Positions 24,306 through 35,780 of a stretch of DNA of 64,000 nt are shown one piece after another. Position 1 is the stretch's first letter. Every line of letters starts with the position of its first letter. Both the position numbers and the translations under genes were made by a program. Below the pieces are notes generated by a model. That model was not told the origin of the DNA and did no database searches. It saw only the letters and a list, made by a program, of their open reading frames with translations. This DNA comes from Nonomuraea gerenzanensis (GTDB lineage: Bacteria > Actinomycetota > Actinomycetes > Streptosporangiales > Streptosporangiaceae), in assembly GCF_020215645.1 (NCBI RefSeq), contig NZ_CP084058.1:434001-498000 (forward strand), in the 5' to 3' direction.

Positions 24306-25559
24306 GTGACCGTGCCAGCAGCCAGACAGGCTGACGCAGACGTCATCGTCGTCGGCGCCGGTCCAGCCGGCTCCGCAACCGCCTTTTACCTCGCTCAGGC
24401 CGGGCTCGACGTGTTGCTCCTGGAGAAGACCAGGTTTCCTCGCGAGAAGGTCTGCGGCGACGGCCTGACCCCCCGTGCGGTCAAGCAGCTGCAGAACATG
24501 GGCGTCGACATCGACGCGCCCGGCTGGATCAGGAACAAGGGCCTGCGTGTCGTCGGCGGCGGCCTGCGCTTCGAGCTCGACTGGCCGCAGCTCGAGCGCT
24601 TCCCCGACTTCGGCCTCGTCCGCACCCGCCAGGACTTCGACCAGATCGTCGCCGCCAACGCGGTCAAGAACGGCGTGCGCCTCATGGAGGGCGTCACCGT
24701 CACCGGCCCCGTGCTCGACGACCGCAGCGGCCACATCGTCGGCGTGACCACCAAGGACGGCCGCGAGTTCCGCAGCCGCGTGGTCGTGGCGGCCGACGGC
24801 AACAGCACCCGCCTGGCCCTGGGCATGGGCCTGCACAAGCGGGAGGACCGCCCGATGGGCGTGGCCGTGCGGACGTACTTCCAGAGCCCGCGCCACGACG
24901 ACGACTACCTCGAGACCTGGCTGGAGCTGTGGGACGGCGACACGCTGCTGCCCGGCTACGGCTGGGTGTTCGGCGTCGGCGACGGCACCGCCAACGTCGG
25001 GCTCGGCCTGCTCAACACCAGCTCACAGTTCGGCAACATCGACTACCGCGACCTGCTGCGCCGCTGGTGCCGGTCGATGCCGCAGGAGTGGGGCTTCACC
25101 GAGGAGAACATGACGGGCCCGATCCGCGGCGCCGCGCTCCCGATGGCCTTCAACAGGCAGCCCCACTACACCCGCGGCCTGCTGCTCGTCGGGGACTCCG
25201 GCGGATCGATCAACCCGTTCAACGGCGAGGGCATCGCCTACGCCATGGAGACCGGGGAGATCGCCGCCGAGATCATCGCCAAGGCCCTCAAGGACACCAC
25301 CCCCGCGCAACGCGAGCGGATCCTGCGGACCTATCCTCAGACGCTGAAGGACGCCTACGGCGGATATTTCACGCTCGGGAGGTTGTTCGTCGAGGCGATT
25401 GGGAAGCCGGGTGTGATGAGCTTCGGCACCAGGCACGGGCTCCCGCACCCGAGGCTGATGCGCTTCGCGCTCAAACTCCTTGGTAATCTCACCGACCGGC
25501 GAGGCGATGCGTCAGACATGATCATCAACGCACTCTCAAAGGTCGCGCCATCAGCATGA
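24306..25559 (+). CDS. Geranylgeranyl reductase family FAD enzyme (menaquinone reductase, MenJ-like)
   Basis: 417 residues from GTG at 24306 (AGGATG upstream), 55 bases after the Rex operator. FAD-binding VIVVGAGPAGSATAFYLAQAG is at residues 13-33. PREKVCGDGLTPRAVKQL and GLLLVGDSGGSINPFNGEGI are signatures of geranylgeranyl reductases. In mycobacteria MenJ saturates one isoprene unit of menaquinone; in others the family reduces lipids or chlorophyll side chains. First place in a nuo operon favours the menaquinone role. The product probably works at the membrane. Confidence 0.87.
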   Translation: MTVPAARQADADVIVVGAGPAGSATAFYLAQAGLDVLLLEKTRFPREKVCGDGLTPRAVKQLQNMGVDIDAPGWIRNKGLRVVGGGLRFELDWPQLERFPDFGLVRTRQDFDQIVAANAVKNGVRLMEGVTVTGPVLDDRSGHIVGVTTKDGREFRSRVVVAADGNSTRLALGMGLHKREDRPMGVAVRTYFQSPRHDDDYLETWLELWDGDTLLPGYGWVFGVGDGTANVGLGLLNTSSQFGNIDYRDLLRRWCRSMPQEWGFTEENMTGPIRGAALPMAFNRQPHYTRGLLLVGDSGGSINPFNGEGIAYAMETGEIAAEIIAKALKDTTPAQRERILRTYPQTLKDAYGGYFTLGRLFVEAIGKPGVMSFGTRHGLPHPRLMRFALKLLGNLTDRRGDASDMIINALSKVAPSA

Positions 25560-25623
25560 ATCTCGCAATCAACAGATCCGGCTGCGCGCCCGCGCGCGCG
25601 GCGACTCCAGAGGAGGCGTAGCG

Positions 25624-26019
25624 ATGGACCTTTACGTGCCCATCCTGGTGCTCGCCGTTCTCGCGGGGGGCTTCGCGATCTTCTCGGTCGCCATCGCTCC
25701 CTTCACCGGTCCCAAGCGCTGGAACCGCGCCAAGCTCGACGCCTACGAATGCGGCATCGAGCCCACGCCCCAGCCTGTCGGTGGTGGACGGTTCCCACTC
25801 AAATACATGATCACGGCGATGCTCTTCATCGTCTTCGACATCGAGATCATCTTCCTATACCCGTGGGCCGTCTCGTTCGCTCCGCAGACGGACGACCTCG
25901 GCCGCGTGCTCTCCTCGGGCCTTGGCCTGTTCGCGCTCGTCGAGATGCTGCTGTTCATCGTCACCGTGCTCGTCGCCTACGCGTACGTGTGGCGCCGCAA
26001 GGGTCTGGACTGGGACTGA
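25624..26019 (+). CDS. nuoA: NADH-quinone oxidoreductase subunit A
   Basis: 131 residues; GAGGAGG lies nine bases before the ATG. Three membrane helices; the loop after the first carries [13 protein letters not shown], the conserved ECG motif near the quinone chamber. NuoA is a small membrane subunit at the junction of the arms of proton-pumping complex I. It follows the reductase gene by 64 bases, the largest gap in the operon. Confidence 0.97.
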   Translation: MDLYVPILVLAVLAGGFAIFSVAIAPFTGPKRWNRAKLDAYECGIEPTPQPVGGGRFPLKYMITAMLFIVFDIEIIFLYPWAVSFAPQTDDLGRVLSSGLGLFALVEMLLFIVTVLVAYAYVWRRKGLDWD

Positions 26020-26021
26020 AA

Positions 26022-26573
26022 ATGGGACTTGAAGAAAAACTCCCCAGCGGGTTCATCCTCAGCACGGTCGAAGCGGCCGCGGGGTGGGCGCGAAAGAACT
26101 CCGTGTGGCCGGCCACGTTCGGCCTCGCGTGTTGCGCCATCGAGCTGATGGCCACCGGTGGCCCCCACTACGACCTGGCGCGCTTCGGTATGGAGCGCGC
26201 TTCGGCGTCTCCCCGGCAGGCCGACCTCATGATCGTGGCCGGCCGCGTGTCGCAGAAGATGGCGCCCGTCCTGCGCCAGATCTACGACCAGATGGCCGAG
26301 CCCAAGTGGGTCATCTCCATGGGCGTGTGCGCCTCCAGCGGCGGCATGTTCAACAACTACGCCATCGTGCAGGGCGTCGACCACGTCGTCCCGGTGGACA
26401 TCTACCTGCCGGGCTGCCCGCCGCGGCCCGAGATGCTCATCGACGCGATCGTGAAGCTGCACGACAAGATCCAGAACATGAAGTTCGGCGCGCACCGCGC
26501 CAAGCAGATCGAGGAGCTCGAGCTGCAGGCGCTGCGCACGCTGCCGCTGATCGACCAGGGGGCCCCGAAGTGA
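26022..26573 (+). CDS. nuoB: NADH-quinone oxidoreductase subunit B
   Basis: 183 residues from ATG at 26022, two bases after the nuoA stop. Ligands of the terminal 4Fe-4S cluster N2 are Cys37 and Cys38 ([11 protein letters not shown]), Cys103 (GVCASSGG) and Cys132 ([10 protein letters not shown]). N2 passes electrons to menaquinone. The stop overlaps the nuoC GTG start. Confidence 0.98.
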   Translation: MGLEEKLPSGFILSTVEAAAGWARKNSVWPATFGLACCAIELMATGGPHYDLARFGMERASASPRQADLMIVAGRVSQKMAPVLRQIYDQMAEPKWVISMGVCASSGGMFNNYAIVQGVDHVVPVDIYLPGCPPRPEMLIDAIVKLHDKIQNMKFGAHRAKQIEELELQALRTLPLIDQGAPK

Positions 26574-27265
26574 CCTCGCCCGACAACCTGCCCGAGGTCC
26601 CGGACGCGGAGGTTCCCCAGGTTCCCGCGGCCCAGGAGCCGCCGGTCGCCCGCAGGGGCATGTTCGGCGCGCACGACAGCGGCGACACCTCCGGCTACGG
26701 CGGTCTCGTCGTGCGCCGGGCGCCGCAGCTCTCCACGCCCCGCCCGTACGGCGGCTACTTCGACGAGATCGTCGACAGCCTGGCGATGGACGACGCCATC
26801 GAGCGCGTGGTCGTCGACCGCGGCGAGCTGACCCTGCACGTCAAGCGGGAGCGCCTGGTCGAGGTCGCCCAGAAGCTGCGCGACGACCCCGCGCTGCGCT
26901 TCGAGCTGTCGACCGGCGTGTCCGGGGTGCACTACCCGCACCTGGCGGGCGAGGAGCTGCACGCCGTCTACCACCTGGTCTCGATCACCCACAACAGGCG
27001 CGTGCGCGTGGAGGTGAGCGCGCCGGACTCCGACCCGCACATCCCATCCACGGTCAGCGTTTACCCTGGTCACGACTGGCACGAGCGCGAGACGTACGAC
27101 TTCTTCGGGATCATCTTCGACGGTCACCCCGCGCTCACCCGGATCATGATGCCGGACGACTGGGACGGCCACCCGCAGCGGAAGGACTACCCGCTGGGCG
27201 GCATCCCGGTCGAGTACCGCGGCGCCACGATCCCCTCGCCTGACCACAGAAGGAGCTACTCATGA
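26570..27265 (+). CDS. nuoC: NADH-quinone oxidoreductase subunit C
   Basis: 231 residues from GTG at 26570 overlapping nuoB. An unstructured Pro/Glu-rich N-terminal segment of about 50 residues precedes the 30-kDa subunit domain. The signature [19 protein letters not shown] is followed by [20 protein letters not shown]. NuoC supports the connecting fragment with NuoB and NuoD. It overlaps nuoD by ATGA. Confidence 0.97.
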   Translation: MTSPDNLPEVPDAEVPQVPAAQEPPVARRGMFGAHDSGDTSGYGGLVVRRAPQLSTPRPYGGYFDEIVDSLAMDDAIERVVVDRGELTLHVKRERLVEVAQKLRDDPALRFELSTGVSGVHYPHLAGEELHAVYHLVSITHNRRVRVEVSAPDSDPHIPSTVSVYPGHDWHERETYDFFGIIFDGHPALTRIMMPDDWDGHPQRKDYPLGGIPVEYRGATIPSPDHRRSYS

Positions 27266-28587
27266 GCACCGCTTATGACGAGGCGACCGAGGGCAAGGTC
27301 TATTCGGTCAACGGCGCTGACTGGGACCAGGTCGTCAGCGGCGTGCGCGACTCCGAGGAGGAGCGCCTCGTCGTCAACATGGGCCCGCAGCACCCGTCCA
27401 CGCACGGCGTGCTCCGGCTGGTGCTGACGCTCGACGGCGAGACGGTGACCGAGGCGCGCGGCGTCATCGGCTACCTGCACACCGGCATCGAGAAGAACAT
27501 GGAGTACCGGACGTGGACCCAGGGGACCACGTTCGTGACCCGCATGGACTACCTCTCGCCGATCTTCAACGAGACCGCCTACTGCCTCGGCGTGGAGAAG
27601 CTGCTCGGCATCACCGACCGCGTGCCCGAGCGGGCGCAGGCCATCCGCGTGATGATGATGGAGCTCAACCGCATCGCCTCGCACCTGGTGGCGATGGGCA
27701 CGTTCGGCATGGAGCTGGGCGCCACCACGCCGTTCCTGTTCGGGTACCGCGATCGTGAAATGATCATGGACCTGTTCGAGTACATCACCGGCCTGCGCAT
27801 GAACCACGCCTACATCCGCCCCGGCGGCGTGAGCGTGGACCTGCCCGCCGGCGCGGTCGACAAGGTGGGCGAGTTCCTCAAGGAGATGCCCAAGCGGATC
27901 AAGGACATCCGCAAGCTGCTCGACGAGAACCCCGTCTACGTGCGCCGCACCAGGGACGTGGCCTACCTCGACCTGACCGGCTGCATGGCCCTCGGCGTCA
28001 CCGGGCCGATCCTGCGCGCCGCCGGCCTCCCGTGGGACCTGCGCAAGTCGCAGCCCTACTGCGGTTACGAGACCTACGAGTTCGACGTCGCCACCGAGCG
28101 CGGCTGCGACGTGTACTCGCGCTACCTCGTCCGCATGAGGGAGATGGAGGAGTCCCTCAAGATCATCGAGCAGGCGCTGGACCGCATCGCCGGTCCGCTC
28201 AAGGGCGACCCTGTCATGATCGAGGACAAGAAGATCGGCTGGCCCGCGCAGCTCGCGCTCGGCCCCGACGGGTTCGGCAACTCGCCCGACCACATCGCGC
28301 ACATCATGGGCACCTCCATGGAGGCCCTCATCCACCACTTCAAGCTGGTGACCGAGGGCTTCAGGGTGCCGGCGGGGCAGGCGTACGCCAGCATCGAGTC
28401 GCCCAAGGGCGAGCTCGGCGCCCACGTGGTCAGCGACGGCGGCACCCGGCCGTACCGCGTGCACTTCCGCGAGCCGTCCTTCTGCAACCTGCAGAGCTTC
28501 CCCGCCATGGCGGAGGGCGGCCAGGTCGCCGACGTGATCGCCGCGGTGGCTTCTATCGACCCCGTCATGGGAGGTGTGGACCGGTGA
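27262..28587 (+). CDS. nuoD: NADH-quinone oxidoreductase subunit D
   Basis: 441 residues. [20 protein letters not shown], the [12 protein letters not shown] motif and [16 protein letters not shown] are conserved 49-kDa subunit features that line the quinone site together with NuoB. The C-terminus ends DPVMGGVDR, as usual for the family. It overlaps both neighbours by four bases. Confidence 0.98.
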   Translation: MSTAYDEATEGKVYSVNGADWDQVVSGVRDSEEERLVVNMGPQHPSTHGVLRLVLTLDGETVTEARGVIGYLHTGIEKNMEYRTWTQGTTFVTRMDYLSPIFNETAYCLGVEKLLGITDRVPERAQAIRVMMMELNRIASHLVAMGTFGMELGATTPFLFGYRDREMIMDLFEYITGLRMNHAYIRPGGVSVDLPAGAVDKVGEFLKEMPKRIKDIRKLLDENPVYVRRTRDVAYLDLTGCMALGVTGPILRAAGLPWDLRKSQPYCGYETYEFDVATERGCDVYSRYLVRMREMEESLKIIEQALDRIAGPLKGDPVMIEDKKIGWPAQLALGPDGFGNSPDHIAHIMGTSMEALIHHFKLVTEGFRVPAGQAYASIESPKGELGAHVVSDGGTRPYRVHFREPSFCNLQSFPAMAEGGQVADVIAAVASIDPVMGGVDR

Positions 28588-29240
28588 CTTACTCACCGGA
28601 GATCCGTGAGCGTCTGGAGCGGGACGCCAAGGAGATCATCGGGCGTTACCCGAAGACGCGCTCCGCTCTGCTGCCGCTGCTCCACCTCGTGCAGTCGGAG
28701 GACGGCTACGTCTCCGACGACGGCCAGGAGTTCTGCGCGGAGATGCTCGGCCTCAGCAAGGCCGAGGTCACGGGCGTGGCCACCTTCTACACCATGTACA
28801 AGCGCAAGCCCGCCGGCGAGTACCACGTCGGCGTGTGCATCAACGCGCTGTGCGCGGTCATGGGCGGCGACCAGATCTGGGAGGAGCTCTCCGAGCACGT
28901 CGGCGTCGGTCACGAAGAGGCGACCGCCGACGGCAAGATCTCGCTGGAGCGCCTGGAGTGCAACGCGGCCTGCGACTTCGCGCCCGTCATGATGGTCAAC
29001 TGGGAGTTCTTCGACAACCAGACCCCCGAGTCGGCCAAGCAGCTCGTGGACGACCTGCGTGACGGCAAGGACGTGGCACCCACGCGCGGCCCCAAGAAGC
29101 TGTGCACCTTCAAGCAGGCCTCGCGCGTGCTCTCCGGCCTGCCGGACGACCTCGCGGGCGAGGGCCCGTCGGCCGCCGGCGCCTCGCTGGAGGGCCTGAA
29201 GGTCGCCAAGGCCAAGGGATGGAAGGCACCGGAGGCATGA
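28584..29240 (+). CDS. nuoE: NADH-quinone oxidoreductase subunit E
   Basis: 218 residues from GTG at 28584. The 2Fe-2S cluster N1a ligands are Cys85 and Cys90 (CINALC) and Cys126 and Cys130 (CNAAC). An extra C-terminal tail of about 45 residues rich in Ala, Gly and Lys follows the thioredoxin-like fold. NuoE forms the NADH dehydrogenase module with NuoF and NuoG. Confidence 0.97.
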   Translation: MTYSPEIRERLERDAKEIIGRYPKTRSALLPLLHLVQSEDGYVSDDGQEFCAEMLGLSKAEVTGVATFYTMYKRKPAGEYHVGVCINALCAVMGGDQIWEELSEHVGVGHEEATADGKISLERLECNAACDFAPVMMVNWEFFDNQTPESAKQLVDDLRDGKDVAPTRGPKKLCTFKQASRVLSGLPDDLAGEGPSAAGASLEGLKVAKAKGWKAPEA

Positions 29241-30526
29241 GCACGACTTTGACACCGGTCCTGACCGCGAACTGGGACCAGCCCAACTCCTTCACCCTCG
29301 GCGCCTACGGAGAGTACGAGGCGGCGAAGAAGGCCCTGGGCATGGACCCCGACGCGGTCATCCAGGCCGTCAAGGACTCGGGCCTGCGCGGCCGCGGCGG
29401 CGCGGGCTTCCCCACCGGCATGAAGTGGGGCTTCATCCCGCAGGGCGACGGCAAGCCGCACTACCTCGTCGTCAACGCCGACGAGTCGGAGCCGGGCACC
29501 TGCAAGGACATCCCGCTGATGATGGCCAACCCGCACGCGCTGGTCGAGGGCATCATCATCACCTCGTACGCGATCCGGGCCAACCACGCCTTCATCTACG
29601 TGCGCGGCGAGGTGCTGCACGTCATCCGGCGGCTGCACGCGGCCGTGCGCGAGGCGTACGAGAAGGGCTACCTCGGCACCGACATCCTCGGCTCCGGCTA
29701 CGACCTGGAGCTCGTCGTGCACAGCGGCGCGGGCGCCTACATCTGTGGCGAGGAGACGGCGCTGCTGGACTCGCTGGAAGGCTTCAGAGGTCAACCGCGG
29801 CTCAAGCCCCCGTTCCCGGCCGTGGCGGGCCTGTACGCCTCGCCTACTGTCGTGAACAACGTCGAGTCGATCGCGTCTGTTCCCTCGATCATCGCCAACG
29901 GCGCCGAGTGGTTCGCCGGGATGGGCACCGAGAAGTCCAAGGGCTTCGGCATCTTCTCCCTCAGCGGCCACGTCACCAGGCCCGGCCAGTACGAGGCCCC
30001 GCTCGGCATCACGCTGCGCGAGCTGCTCGACATGGCCGGCGGCGTCCGCGAGGGGCACCAGATCAAGTTCTGGACCCCGGGCGGCTCCTCCACGCCGATC
30101 TTCACCGACGAGCACCTCGACGTGCCGCTCGACTTCGAGGCGGTCGGCGCCAAGGGCTCCATGCTCGGCACCCGCGCGCTGCAGATCTTCGACGAGACCA
30201 CCTGCGTGGTCCGCACGGTGCTGCGCTGGACCGAGTTCTACGCCCACGAGTCCTGCGGCAAGTGCACGCCCTGCCGCGAGGGCACGTACTGGCTCAAGCA
30301 GGTGCTCAAGCGCCTGGAGAAGGGCCAGGGCACCGAGGAGGACCTCTCCACGATCACCGACATCGCGGACAACATCCTGGGCCGCTCGTTCTGCGCGCTG
30401 GGTGACGGCGCCACGAGCCCGATCCACTCCTCGGTGAAGTACTTCCGCGAGGAGTACCTCAAGCACTTCGAGATCGGCGGTTGTCCGTTCGACCCGAAGA
30501 AGTCCACTCTCTGGGGTGAGCAGTGA
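29237..30526 (+). CDS. nuoF: NADH-quinone oxidoreductase subunit F
   Basis: 429 residues from ATG at 29237 (ATGA overlap with nuoE). The NADH/FMN site is [14 protein letters not shown] (51-64) with [12 protein letters not shown]. 4Fe-4S cluster N3 uses Cys340, Cys343 and Cys346 ([12 protein letters not shown]) and a later Cys in [10 protein letters not shown]. This subunit oxidizes NADH, which connects the operon to Rex sensing of NADH/NAD+. Confidence 0.98.
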   Translation: MSTTLTPVLTANWDQPNSFTLGAYGEYEAAKKALGMDPDAVIQAVKDSGLRGRGGAGFPTGMKWGFIPQGDGKPHYLVVNADESEPGTCKDIPLMMANPHALVEGIIITSYAIRANHAFIYVRGEVLHVIRRLHAAVREAYEKGYLGTDILGSGYDLELVVHSGAGAYICGEETALLDSLEGFRGQPRLKPPFPAVAGLYASPTVVNNVESIASVPSIIANGAEWFAGMGTEKSKGFGIFSLSGHVTRPGQYEAPLGITLRELLDMAGGVREGHQIKFWTPGGSSTPIFTDEHLDVPLDFEAVGAKGSMLGTRALQIFDETTCVVRTVLRWTEFYAHESCGKCTPCREGTYWLKQVLKRLEKGQGTEEDLSTITDIADNILGRSFCALGDGATSPIHSSVKYFREEYLKHFEIGGCPFDPKKSTLWGEQ

Positions 30527-32901
30527 CCGTCGTAGAGACAGAAGTGAACCTGGTGACCCTGACCATCGACGGGTTCCAGGTCAGTGTCCCCAAGGGCACG
30601 TTGATCATCAGGGCCGCCGAGCTGCTGGGCATCCAGATCCCCAGGTTCTGCGACCACCCGCTGCTCGACCCGGCCGCCAACTGCCGGCAGTGCCTGGTCG
30701 ACATCCCCGACGCGGGCAACGGCCGCGGCTTCCCCAAGCCGCAGCCGTCGTGCGCGATCGAGGTCGCCGAGGGCATGGTGGTGCAGACCCAGCTCACCTC
30801 CCCGGTCGCCGAGAAGGCGCAGCGCGGGGCCATGGAGCTGCTGCTCATGAACCACCCGCTGGACTGCCCGGTCTGCGACAAGGGCGGCGAGTGCCCCCTG
30901 CAGAACCAGGCCATGTCCAACGGCCAGGGCGAGTCCCGCTTCCAGGAGCAGAAGCGCACCTTCCCCAAGCCGCTGCCGCTGTCGACGCAGGTCCTGCTCG
31001 ACCGCGAGCGCTGCGTGCAGTGCGCGCGCTGCATCCGCTTCTCCGACCAGATCGCCGGTGACCCGCTCATCGAGTTCTTCGAGCGCGGGGCCAAGGAGCA
31101 GGTACGCACGGCCGAAGGCAAGCCGTTCAACTCCTACTTCTCCGGCAACACGGTGCAGATCTGCCCGGTCGGCGCGCTCACCGGCGCCGCCTACCGCTTC
31201 CGCGCCCGCCCGTTCGACCTGGTCTCCACGCCGAGCGCGTGCGAGCACTGCGCCGGCGGCTGCGCCCTGCGCACCGACCACCGGCGCGGCCGGGTCACCC
31301 GCCGCCTGGCGGGCAACGACCCGCAGGTGAACGAGGAGTGGAACTGCGACAAGGGCCGCTGGGCGTTCACCTACGCGCAGCAGCCCGACCGCCTCAAGCA
31401 GCCGCTCATCCGCAACGAGGAAGGCGTGCTCGTGCCCGCCTCGTGGCCGGAGGCGCTGATGGTGGCCGCCGAGGGCCTGGCCAAGGCCCGTGGCAAGGCC
31501 GGCGTGCTGGTCGGCGGCCGGGTCACGGTCGAGGACTCCTACGCCTACGCCAAGTTCGCCAGGCTCGCGCTCGGCACCAACGACATCGACTTCCGCGCCA
31601 GGCCGCACTCCGCCGAGGAGGCGCAGTTCCTGGCGCACGCGGTGGCCGGCAAGGGCATCGAGATCAGCTACACCGACCTCGAGAACGCCCCGCACGTGCT
31701 GCTCGTCGGCTTCGAGCCCGAGGACGAGTCGCCGGGCGTCTTCCTGCGCCTGCGCAAGGCGTGGCGGAAGAAGGGCCTCAAGGTCACCTCGATCGCGCCG
31801 TTCGCCTCGCTGGGCCTGACGAAGATGGGCGGCACGCTCATCCGCACCGCGCCCGGCGCCGAGGCCGACGCGATCGGCGACCTCGTCGGCACGCTGGCCG
31901 AGGGCACGATCGTGCTGGCCGGCGAGCGCCTGGCCACGGTGCCCGGCGCGCTGTCGGCCCTGGTCCGGCTCGCCGCCGCCTCCGCCGGCGTCAGGATCGC
32001 CTGGATCCCGCGCCGGGCCGGTGAGCGCGGCGCCGTCGAGGCGGGCGCGCTGCCCAACCTGCTGCCGATCGGCCGCCCCGTGGACGACGAGAGCGCCAGG
32101 GCCGAGGTCGCCAGGGCGTGGAACGTGGCCTCGCTGCCCGCCACGCCCGGCCGCGACACCTCCGGCATCCTCGCCGCCGCCCGCGACGGCGAGCTGGACG
32201 CGCTGGTCGTCGCCGGGGTCGACCCCTACGACCTGCCGGACCCGGCCGCGGCGCTGGACGCGCTGGAGCACACGCCGTTCATCGTCAGCCTGGAGATCCG
32301 CGCCAGCGCCGTCACCGACCGCGCCGACGTGGTCCTGCCCGTCGCCGCGGTGCAGGAGAAGGGCGGCACGTTCGTCAACTGGGAGGGCAGGGGCCGCTCG
32401 TTCGAGGCGCCGCTCAAGGTGCCCGGCCTGCAGTCCGACCTCGCCGTGATCGCCAACCTGGCCGACCGCATGGACGTGCACCTGGGCCTGCCTGACGCCA
32501 AGGCCGCCCGGCGCGAGCTGTCCGGCCTCGGCTCGTGGCGCGGCAGCCGCATCAGCGCCCCGGTCGCCCTGTCCCGCACGCTGGACCTGCCGGAGCAGGG
32601 CCAGGCGCTGCTGGCCACCTGGCACCTGCTGCTCGACGAGGGCAGGCTGCAGGACGGCGAGCCGTACCTCGCGGGCACCGCCCGCCCCGCCGAAGCACTG
32701 GTCTCGGAGGGCACCGCCGCCGAGCTGGGCGTCACGGACGGCGACAAGCTCGTCGTCGGTGAGAACGTCACGCTGCCGGTGCGCGTCGCCGACCTGCCCG
32801 ACCGCGTGGTCTGGGTGCCGGCGAACTCCGGCGGCTGCTCGGTCACCCGTGACCTGCGCGCGGTGGCCGGCGACATCGTCACCATCGGGAGCGCCTCATG
32901 A
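30523..32901 (+). CDS. nuoG: NADH-quinone oxidoreductase subunit G
   Basis: 792 residues from GTG at 30523. The N-terminal 2Fe-2S domain has [29 protein letters not shown] and [17 protein letters not shown] follow. A further 4Fe-4S set, CEHCAGGC ending in WNCDKGRW, is present, as in bacteria with cluster N7. A molybdopterin-oxidoreductase-like body without cofactor fills the rest. It completes the NADH module. Confidence 0.97.
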   Translation: MTVVETEVNLVTLTIDGFQVSVPKGTLIIRAAELLGIQIPRFCDHPLLDPAANCRQCLVDIPDAGNGRGFPKPQPSCAIEVAEGMVVQTQLTSPVAEKAQRGAMELLLMNHPLDCPVCDKGGECPLQNQAMSNGQGESRFQEQKRTFPKPLPLSTQVLLDRERCVQCARCIRFSDQIAGDPLIEFFERGAKEQVRTAEGKPFNSYFSGNTVQICPVGALTGAAYRFRARPFDLVSTPSACEHCAGGCALRTDHRRGRVTRRLAGNDPQVNEEWNCDKGRWAFTYAQQPDRLKQPLIRNEEGVLVPASWPEALMVAAEGLAKARGKAGVLVGGRVTVEDSYAYAKFARLALGTNDIDFRARPHSAEEAQFLAHAVAGKGIEISYTDLENAPHVLLVGFEPEDESPGVFLRLRKAWRKKGLKVTSIAPFASLGLTKMGGTLIRTAPGAEADAIGDLVGTLAEGTIVLAGERLATVPGALSALVRLAAASAGVRIAWIPRRAGERGAVEAGALPNLLPIGRPVDDESARAEVARAWNVASLPATPGRDTSGILAAARDGELDALVVAGVDPYDLPDPAAALDALEHTPFIVSLEIRASAVTDRADVVLPVAAVQEKGGTFVNWEGRGRSFEAPLKVPGLQSDLAVIANLADRMDVHLGLPDAKAARRELSGLGSWRGSRISAPVALSRTLDLPEQGQALLATWHLLLDEGRLQDGEPYLAGTARPAEALVSEGTAAELGVTDGDKLVVGENVTLPVRVADLPDRVVWVPANSGGCSVTRDLRAVAGDIVTIGSAS

Positions 32902-34181
32902 GTCCCACCCTGGAGAACTTCGGCCACGATCCGCTCTGGATCACCATCATCAAGGCCGTCATGCTCTTCGCCTTCCTGATGCTGGGCATCCTGTTCGGCG
33001 TCTGGTTCGAGCGCAAGCTCATCTCGCGGATGCAGCACCGCTACGGCCCCAACCGGGCCGGCAAGTTCGGCCTGCTGCAGTCCGTCGCCGACGGTCTGAA
33101 GATGGGCCTGAAGGAGGACATCTTCCCGCGGACCGTGGACAAGGTGCTCTACCTGCTCGCGCCCGTGATCATGGTGGTGCCGGCCTTCCTGGCCTTCTCC
33201 ATCGTGCCGTTCGGGCCGGTGGTGAACCTGTTCGGTGTCGAGACGCCGCTGCAGCTGGTGGACCTGCCGGTGGCGGTGCTGTTCATGCTGGCCATGGGTG
33301 CGGTGTCGGTGTACGGCGTGGTGCTGGCCGGGTGGTCGTCGCGCTCGCCGTACGCGCTGCTGGGCGGGCTGCGCTCGGCGGCCCAGGTGGTCTCCTACGA
33401 GATCGCGATGGGCCTGTCGTTCGTGGCGATCTTCCTGTTCGCCGGCACGCTGTCCACCTCCGAGATCGTCAAGGCGCAGGAGCAGACCTGGTTCGCGGTG
33501 CTGCTCATCCCGTCCTTCCTGGTCTACGTGATCTGCATGTTCGGCGAGGCCGCGCGCATCCCGTTCGACCTGCCCGAGGGCGAGGGCGAGCTGGTCGGCG
33601 GGTTCCAGACCGAATACTCCTCGTCGCTGAAGTTCGCGCTCATCATGATGGGCGAGTACCTGCACACCTTCACCGCCTCGGGCATCGCGGTCACCCTGTT
33701 CCTGGGCGGCTGGCGGGCGCCGTTCCCGATCTCGTTGTGGGAGGGGGCCAACCAGGGCTGGTGGCCGGTGCTGTGGTTCTTCATCAAGTTCGTGCTCACG
33801 TTCTGCTTCATCGTGTGGGTGCGCGCCTCGCTGCCGCGGGTGCGTTACGACCAGCTCATGTCGCTGGGCTGGAAGGTGCTCATCCCGGTCAACCTGGCCT
33901 GGATCCTGCTGGTGGCCGCGGTGCGCAACATCGTGGTCAACGAGGGCGACCGGACGCTCGGCATCGGGCTCGGCGTGGTCATCGTGATCGGCGCGCTGGC
34001 CATCTGGATGCGCTTCGACACCGTCAACCAGCGGCGCAAGGAAGCGAAGAAGGCGCAGGTGGAGGCCGAGTTCGAGCAACTGTCCGAGGAACCGGCGGCC
34101 GGTGGCTTCCCTGTGCCGCCGCTCGACCTGCCGCACTACCACGGGGTGCAGCACAAGGAGATTCCCAGTGGGACTAACTGA
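32898..34181 (+). CDS. nuoH: NADH-quinone oxidoreductase subunit H
   Basis: 427 residues; eight or more membrane helices. [20 protein letters not shown] and the acidic loop [20 protein letters not shown] are invariant in NuoH/ND1, which forms the quinone entry channel. A hydrophilic C-terminal tail of about 50 residues extends beyond the usual fold. It overlaps nuoI by 14 bases. Confidence 0.98.
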   Translation: MSPTLENFGHDPLWITIIKAVMLFAFLMLGILFGVWFERKLISRMQHRYGPNRAGKFGLLQSVADGLKMGLKEDIFPRTVDKVLYLLAPVIMVVPAFLAFSIVPFGPVVNLFGVETPLQLVDLPVAVLFMLAMGAVSVYGVVLAGWSSRSPYALLGGLRSAAQVVSYEIAMGLSFVAIFLFAGTLSTSEIVKAQEQTWFAVLLIPSFLVYVICMFGEAARIPFDLPEGEGELVGGFQTEYSSSLKFALIMMGEYLHTFTASGIAVTLFLGGWRAPFPISLWEGANQGWWPVLWFFIKFVLTFCFIVWVRASLPRVRYDQLMSLGWKVLIPVNLAWILLVAAVRNIVVNEGDRTLGIGLGVVIVIGALAIWMRFDTVNQRRKEAKKAQVEAEFEQLSEEPAAGGFPVPPLDLPHYHGVQHKEIPSGTN

Positions 34182-34683
34182 TTGGCTGAACCCCGTCAAG
34201 GGCTTCGGGGTCACCTTCCACACGATGTTCAAGAAGCCCGTCACGACGAACTACCCGGAGGAGAAGAAGCCCACGGCTCCTCGCTTCCACGGGCGTCACC
34301 AGCTCAACCGCTGGCCCGACGGGCTGGAGAAGTGCGTCGGGTGCGAGTTGTGCGCCTGGGCGTGTCCGGCCGACGCGATCTACGTCGAAGGCGCGGACAA
34401 CACCGAGGAGGAGCGCTTCTCGCCCGGTGAGCGCTACGGGCGCACCTACCAGATCAACTATCTGCGGTGCATCCTGTGCGGCCTGTGCATCGAGGCCTGC
34501 CCGACCCGCGCGCTCACCATGACCAACGAGTACGAGCTCGCCGACACCAACCGCGAGAGCCTCATCTACACCAAGGAGATGCTGCTCGCGCCGCTGACCC
34601 AGGGCATGGAGCAGCCGCCGCACCCCATGCGGCTCGGTGAGACCGAAGAGGACTACTACCGGCTGGGGCGGACCAATGGGTGA
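34168..34683 (+). CDS. nuoI: NADH-quinone oxidoreductase subunit I
   Basis: 171 residues from GTG at 34168 with AAGGAG seven bases upstream. Two 4Fe-4S ferredoxin motifs (clusters N6a and N6b) use Cys56/59/62/66 ([12 protein letters not shown]) and Cys101/104/107/111 ([12 protein letters not shown]). The subunit carries electrons from the NADH module to NuoB. Confidence 0.98.
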   Translation: MGLTDWLNPVKGFGVTFHTMFKKPVTTNYPEEKKPTAPRFHGRHQLNRWPDGLEKCVGCELCAWACPADAIYVEGADNTEEERFSPGERYGRTYQINYLRCILCGLCIEACPTRALTMTNEYELADTNRESLIYTKEMLLAPLTQGMEQPPHPMRLGETEEDYYRLGRTNG

Positions 34684-35479
34684 GACCATCACTTTCTGGG
34701 TGCTCGCCGTCGTCTCCGTCGGCGCCGCGCTCGGCATGGTCTTCAACCGCAAGGCCGTCTACTCCGCGCTGATGCTCGGCACCGTGATGCTCTGCCTGGC
34801 CGTCCTGTACGCCGTGCAGGACGCGCCCTTCCTGGCCGCGGTGCAGATCATCGTCTACACCGGCGCCATCATGATGCTGTTCCTGTTCGTGCTCATGCTC
34901 GTGGGCGTGGACTCCTCCGACTCCTTCGTGGAGACGCTCAAGGGACAGCGGTTCTGGGCGATCCTGGCGGGCCTCGGCTTCCTGGCGCTGATCGTGCTGG
35001 CCGTCGGCAACGCGATCTTCGCCCCGGAGGCCGGGTTGGCGCAGGCCACCGGGCAGGGCGGCTACATCCGCTCGATCGCGCTGCTGCTGTTCACCAAGTA
35101 CGTCTTCGCGTTCGAGATCACCTCGGCCCTGCTGATCACCGCCGCGCTGGCCGCGATGGTGCTCGCGCACCGCGAGAAGCTCACCGAGAAGGTCACGCAG
35201 AAGGACCTGTCCCGGGCCCGCTTCCTCGGCGACCGCCCCTCGCCGCTGCCCGGCCCCGGCACCTACGCCAGGAGCAACGCCATCGACATGCCGGCGCTGC
35301 TGCCGGACGGCTCGGTGGCCGAGGACTCGGTCAACCGCTACATCGCGCGCTACGACGTCGAGCACGACCACCTGCCCGAGGACCCGAAGCTCGCCGAGGC
35401 CATCAAGCACACGGCCGAGCTCGACCAGGCGCCGACCGAGGCGGAGAAGGACGCCGAGACCAATGAGGTGACCAAGTGA
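34676..35479 (+). CDS. nuoJ: NADH-quinone oxidoreductase subunit J
   Basis: 267 residues from ATG at 34676. Five membrane helices include [19 protein letters not shown], the conserved ND6-type helix. A soluble C-terminal tail of about 90 residues (charged, from [10 protein letters not shown] on) makes it longer than the 184-residue E. coli subunit; such tails occur in actinobacteria. It overlaps nuoI and nuoK. Confidence 0.96.
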   Translation: MGETITFWVLAVVSVGAALGMVFNRKAVYSALMLGTVMLCLAVLYAVQDAPFLAAVQIIVYTGAIMMLFLFVLMLVGVDSSDSFVETLKGQRFWAILAGLGFLALIVLAVGNAIFAPEAGLAQATGQGGYIRSIALLLFTKYVFAFEITSALLITAALAAMVLAHREKLTEKVTQKDLSRARFLGDRPSPLPGPGTYARSNAIDMPALLPDGSVAEDSVNRYIARYDVEHDHLPEDPKLAEAIKHTAELDQAPTEAEKDAETNEVTK

Positions 35480-35772
35480 CGACGCACTACCTCGTCCTGT
35501 CCGGCATTCTCTTCGCCATCGGCGCCATGGGCGTGCTCATCAGGCGTAACGCGATCGTGGTGTTCATGTGCGTGGAGCTCATGCTCAACGCCTGCAACCT
35601 CGCCTTCGTCACCTTCTCCAGGCAGGTCGGCAACCTGGAAGGCCAGATCATCGCGTTCTTCGTGATGGTGGTGGCCGCGGCCGAGGTCGTGGTAGGCCTG
35701 GCCATCATCGTGACGATCTTCCGAACCCGCAGGTCCGCGTCCGTCGACGACGCGAACCTGCTGAAGTACTGA
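35476..35772 (+). CDS. nuoK: NADH-quinone oxidoreductase subunit K
   Basis: 98 residues from GTG at 35476. Three membrane helices carry the two conserved glutamates of the proton path ([15 protein letters not shown] and [13 protein letters not shown]). The length is typical. Confidence 0.97.
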   Translation: MTTHYLVLSGILFAIGAMGVLIRRNAIVVFMCVELMLNACNLAFVTFSRQVGNLEGQIIAFFVMVVAAAEVVVGLAIIVTIFRTRRSASVDDANLLKY

Positions 35773-35780
35773 GGTGACTG

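Noticed and set aside
32226..34244. 672-residue minus-strand open frame opposite nuoG-nuoH
   Set aside because: Antisense shadow; composition is typical of third-position GC bias.
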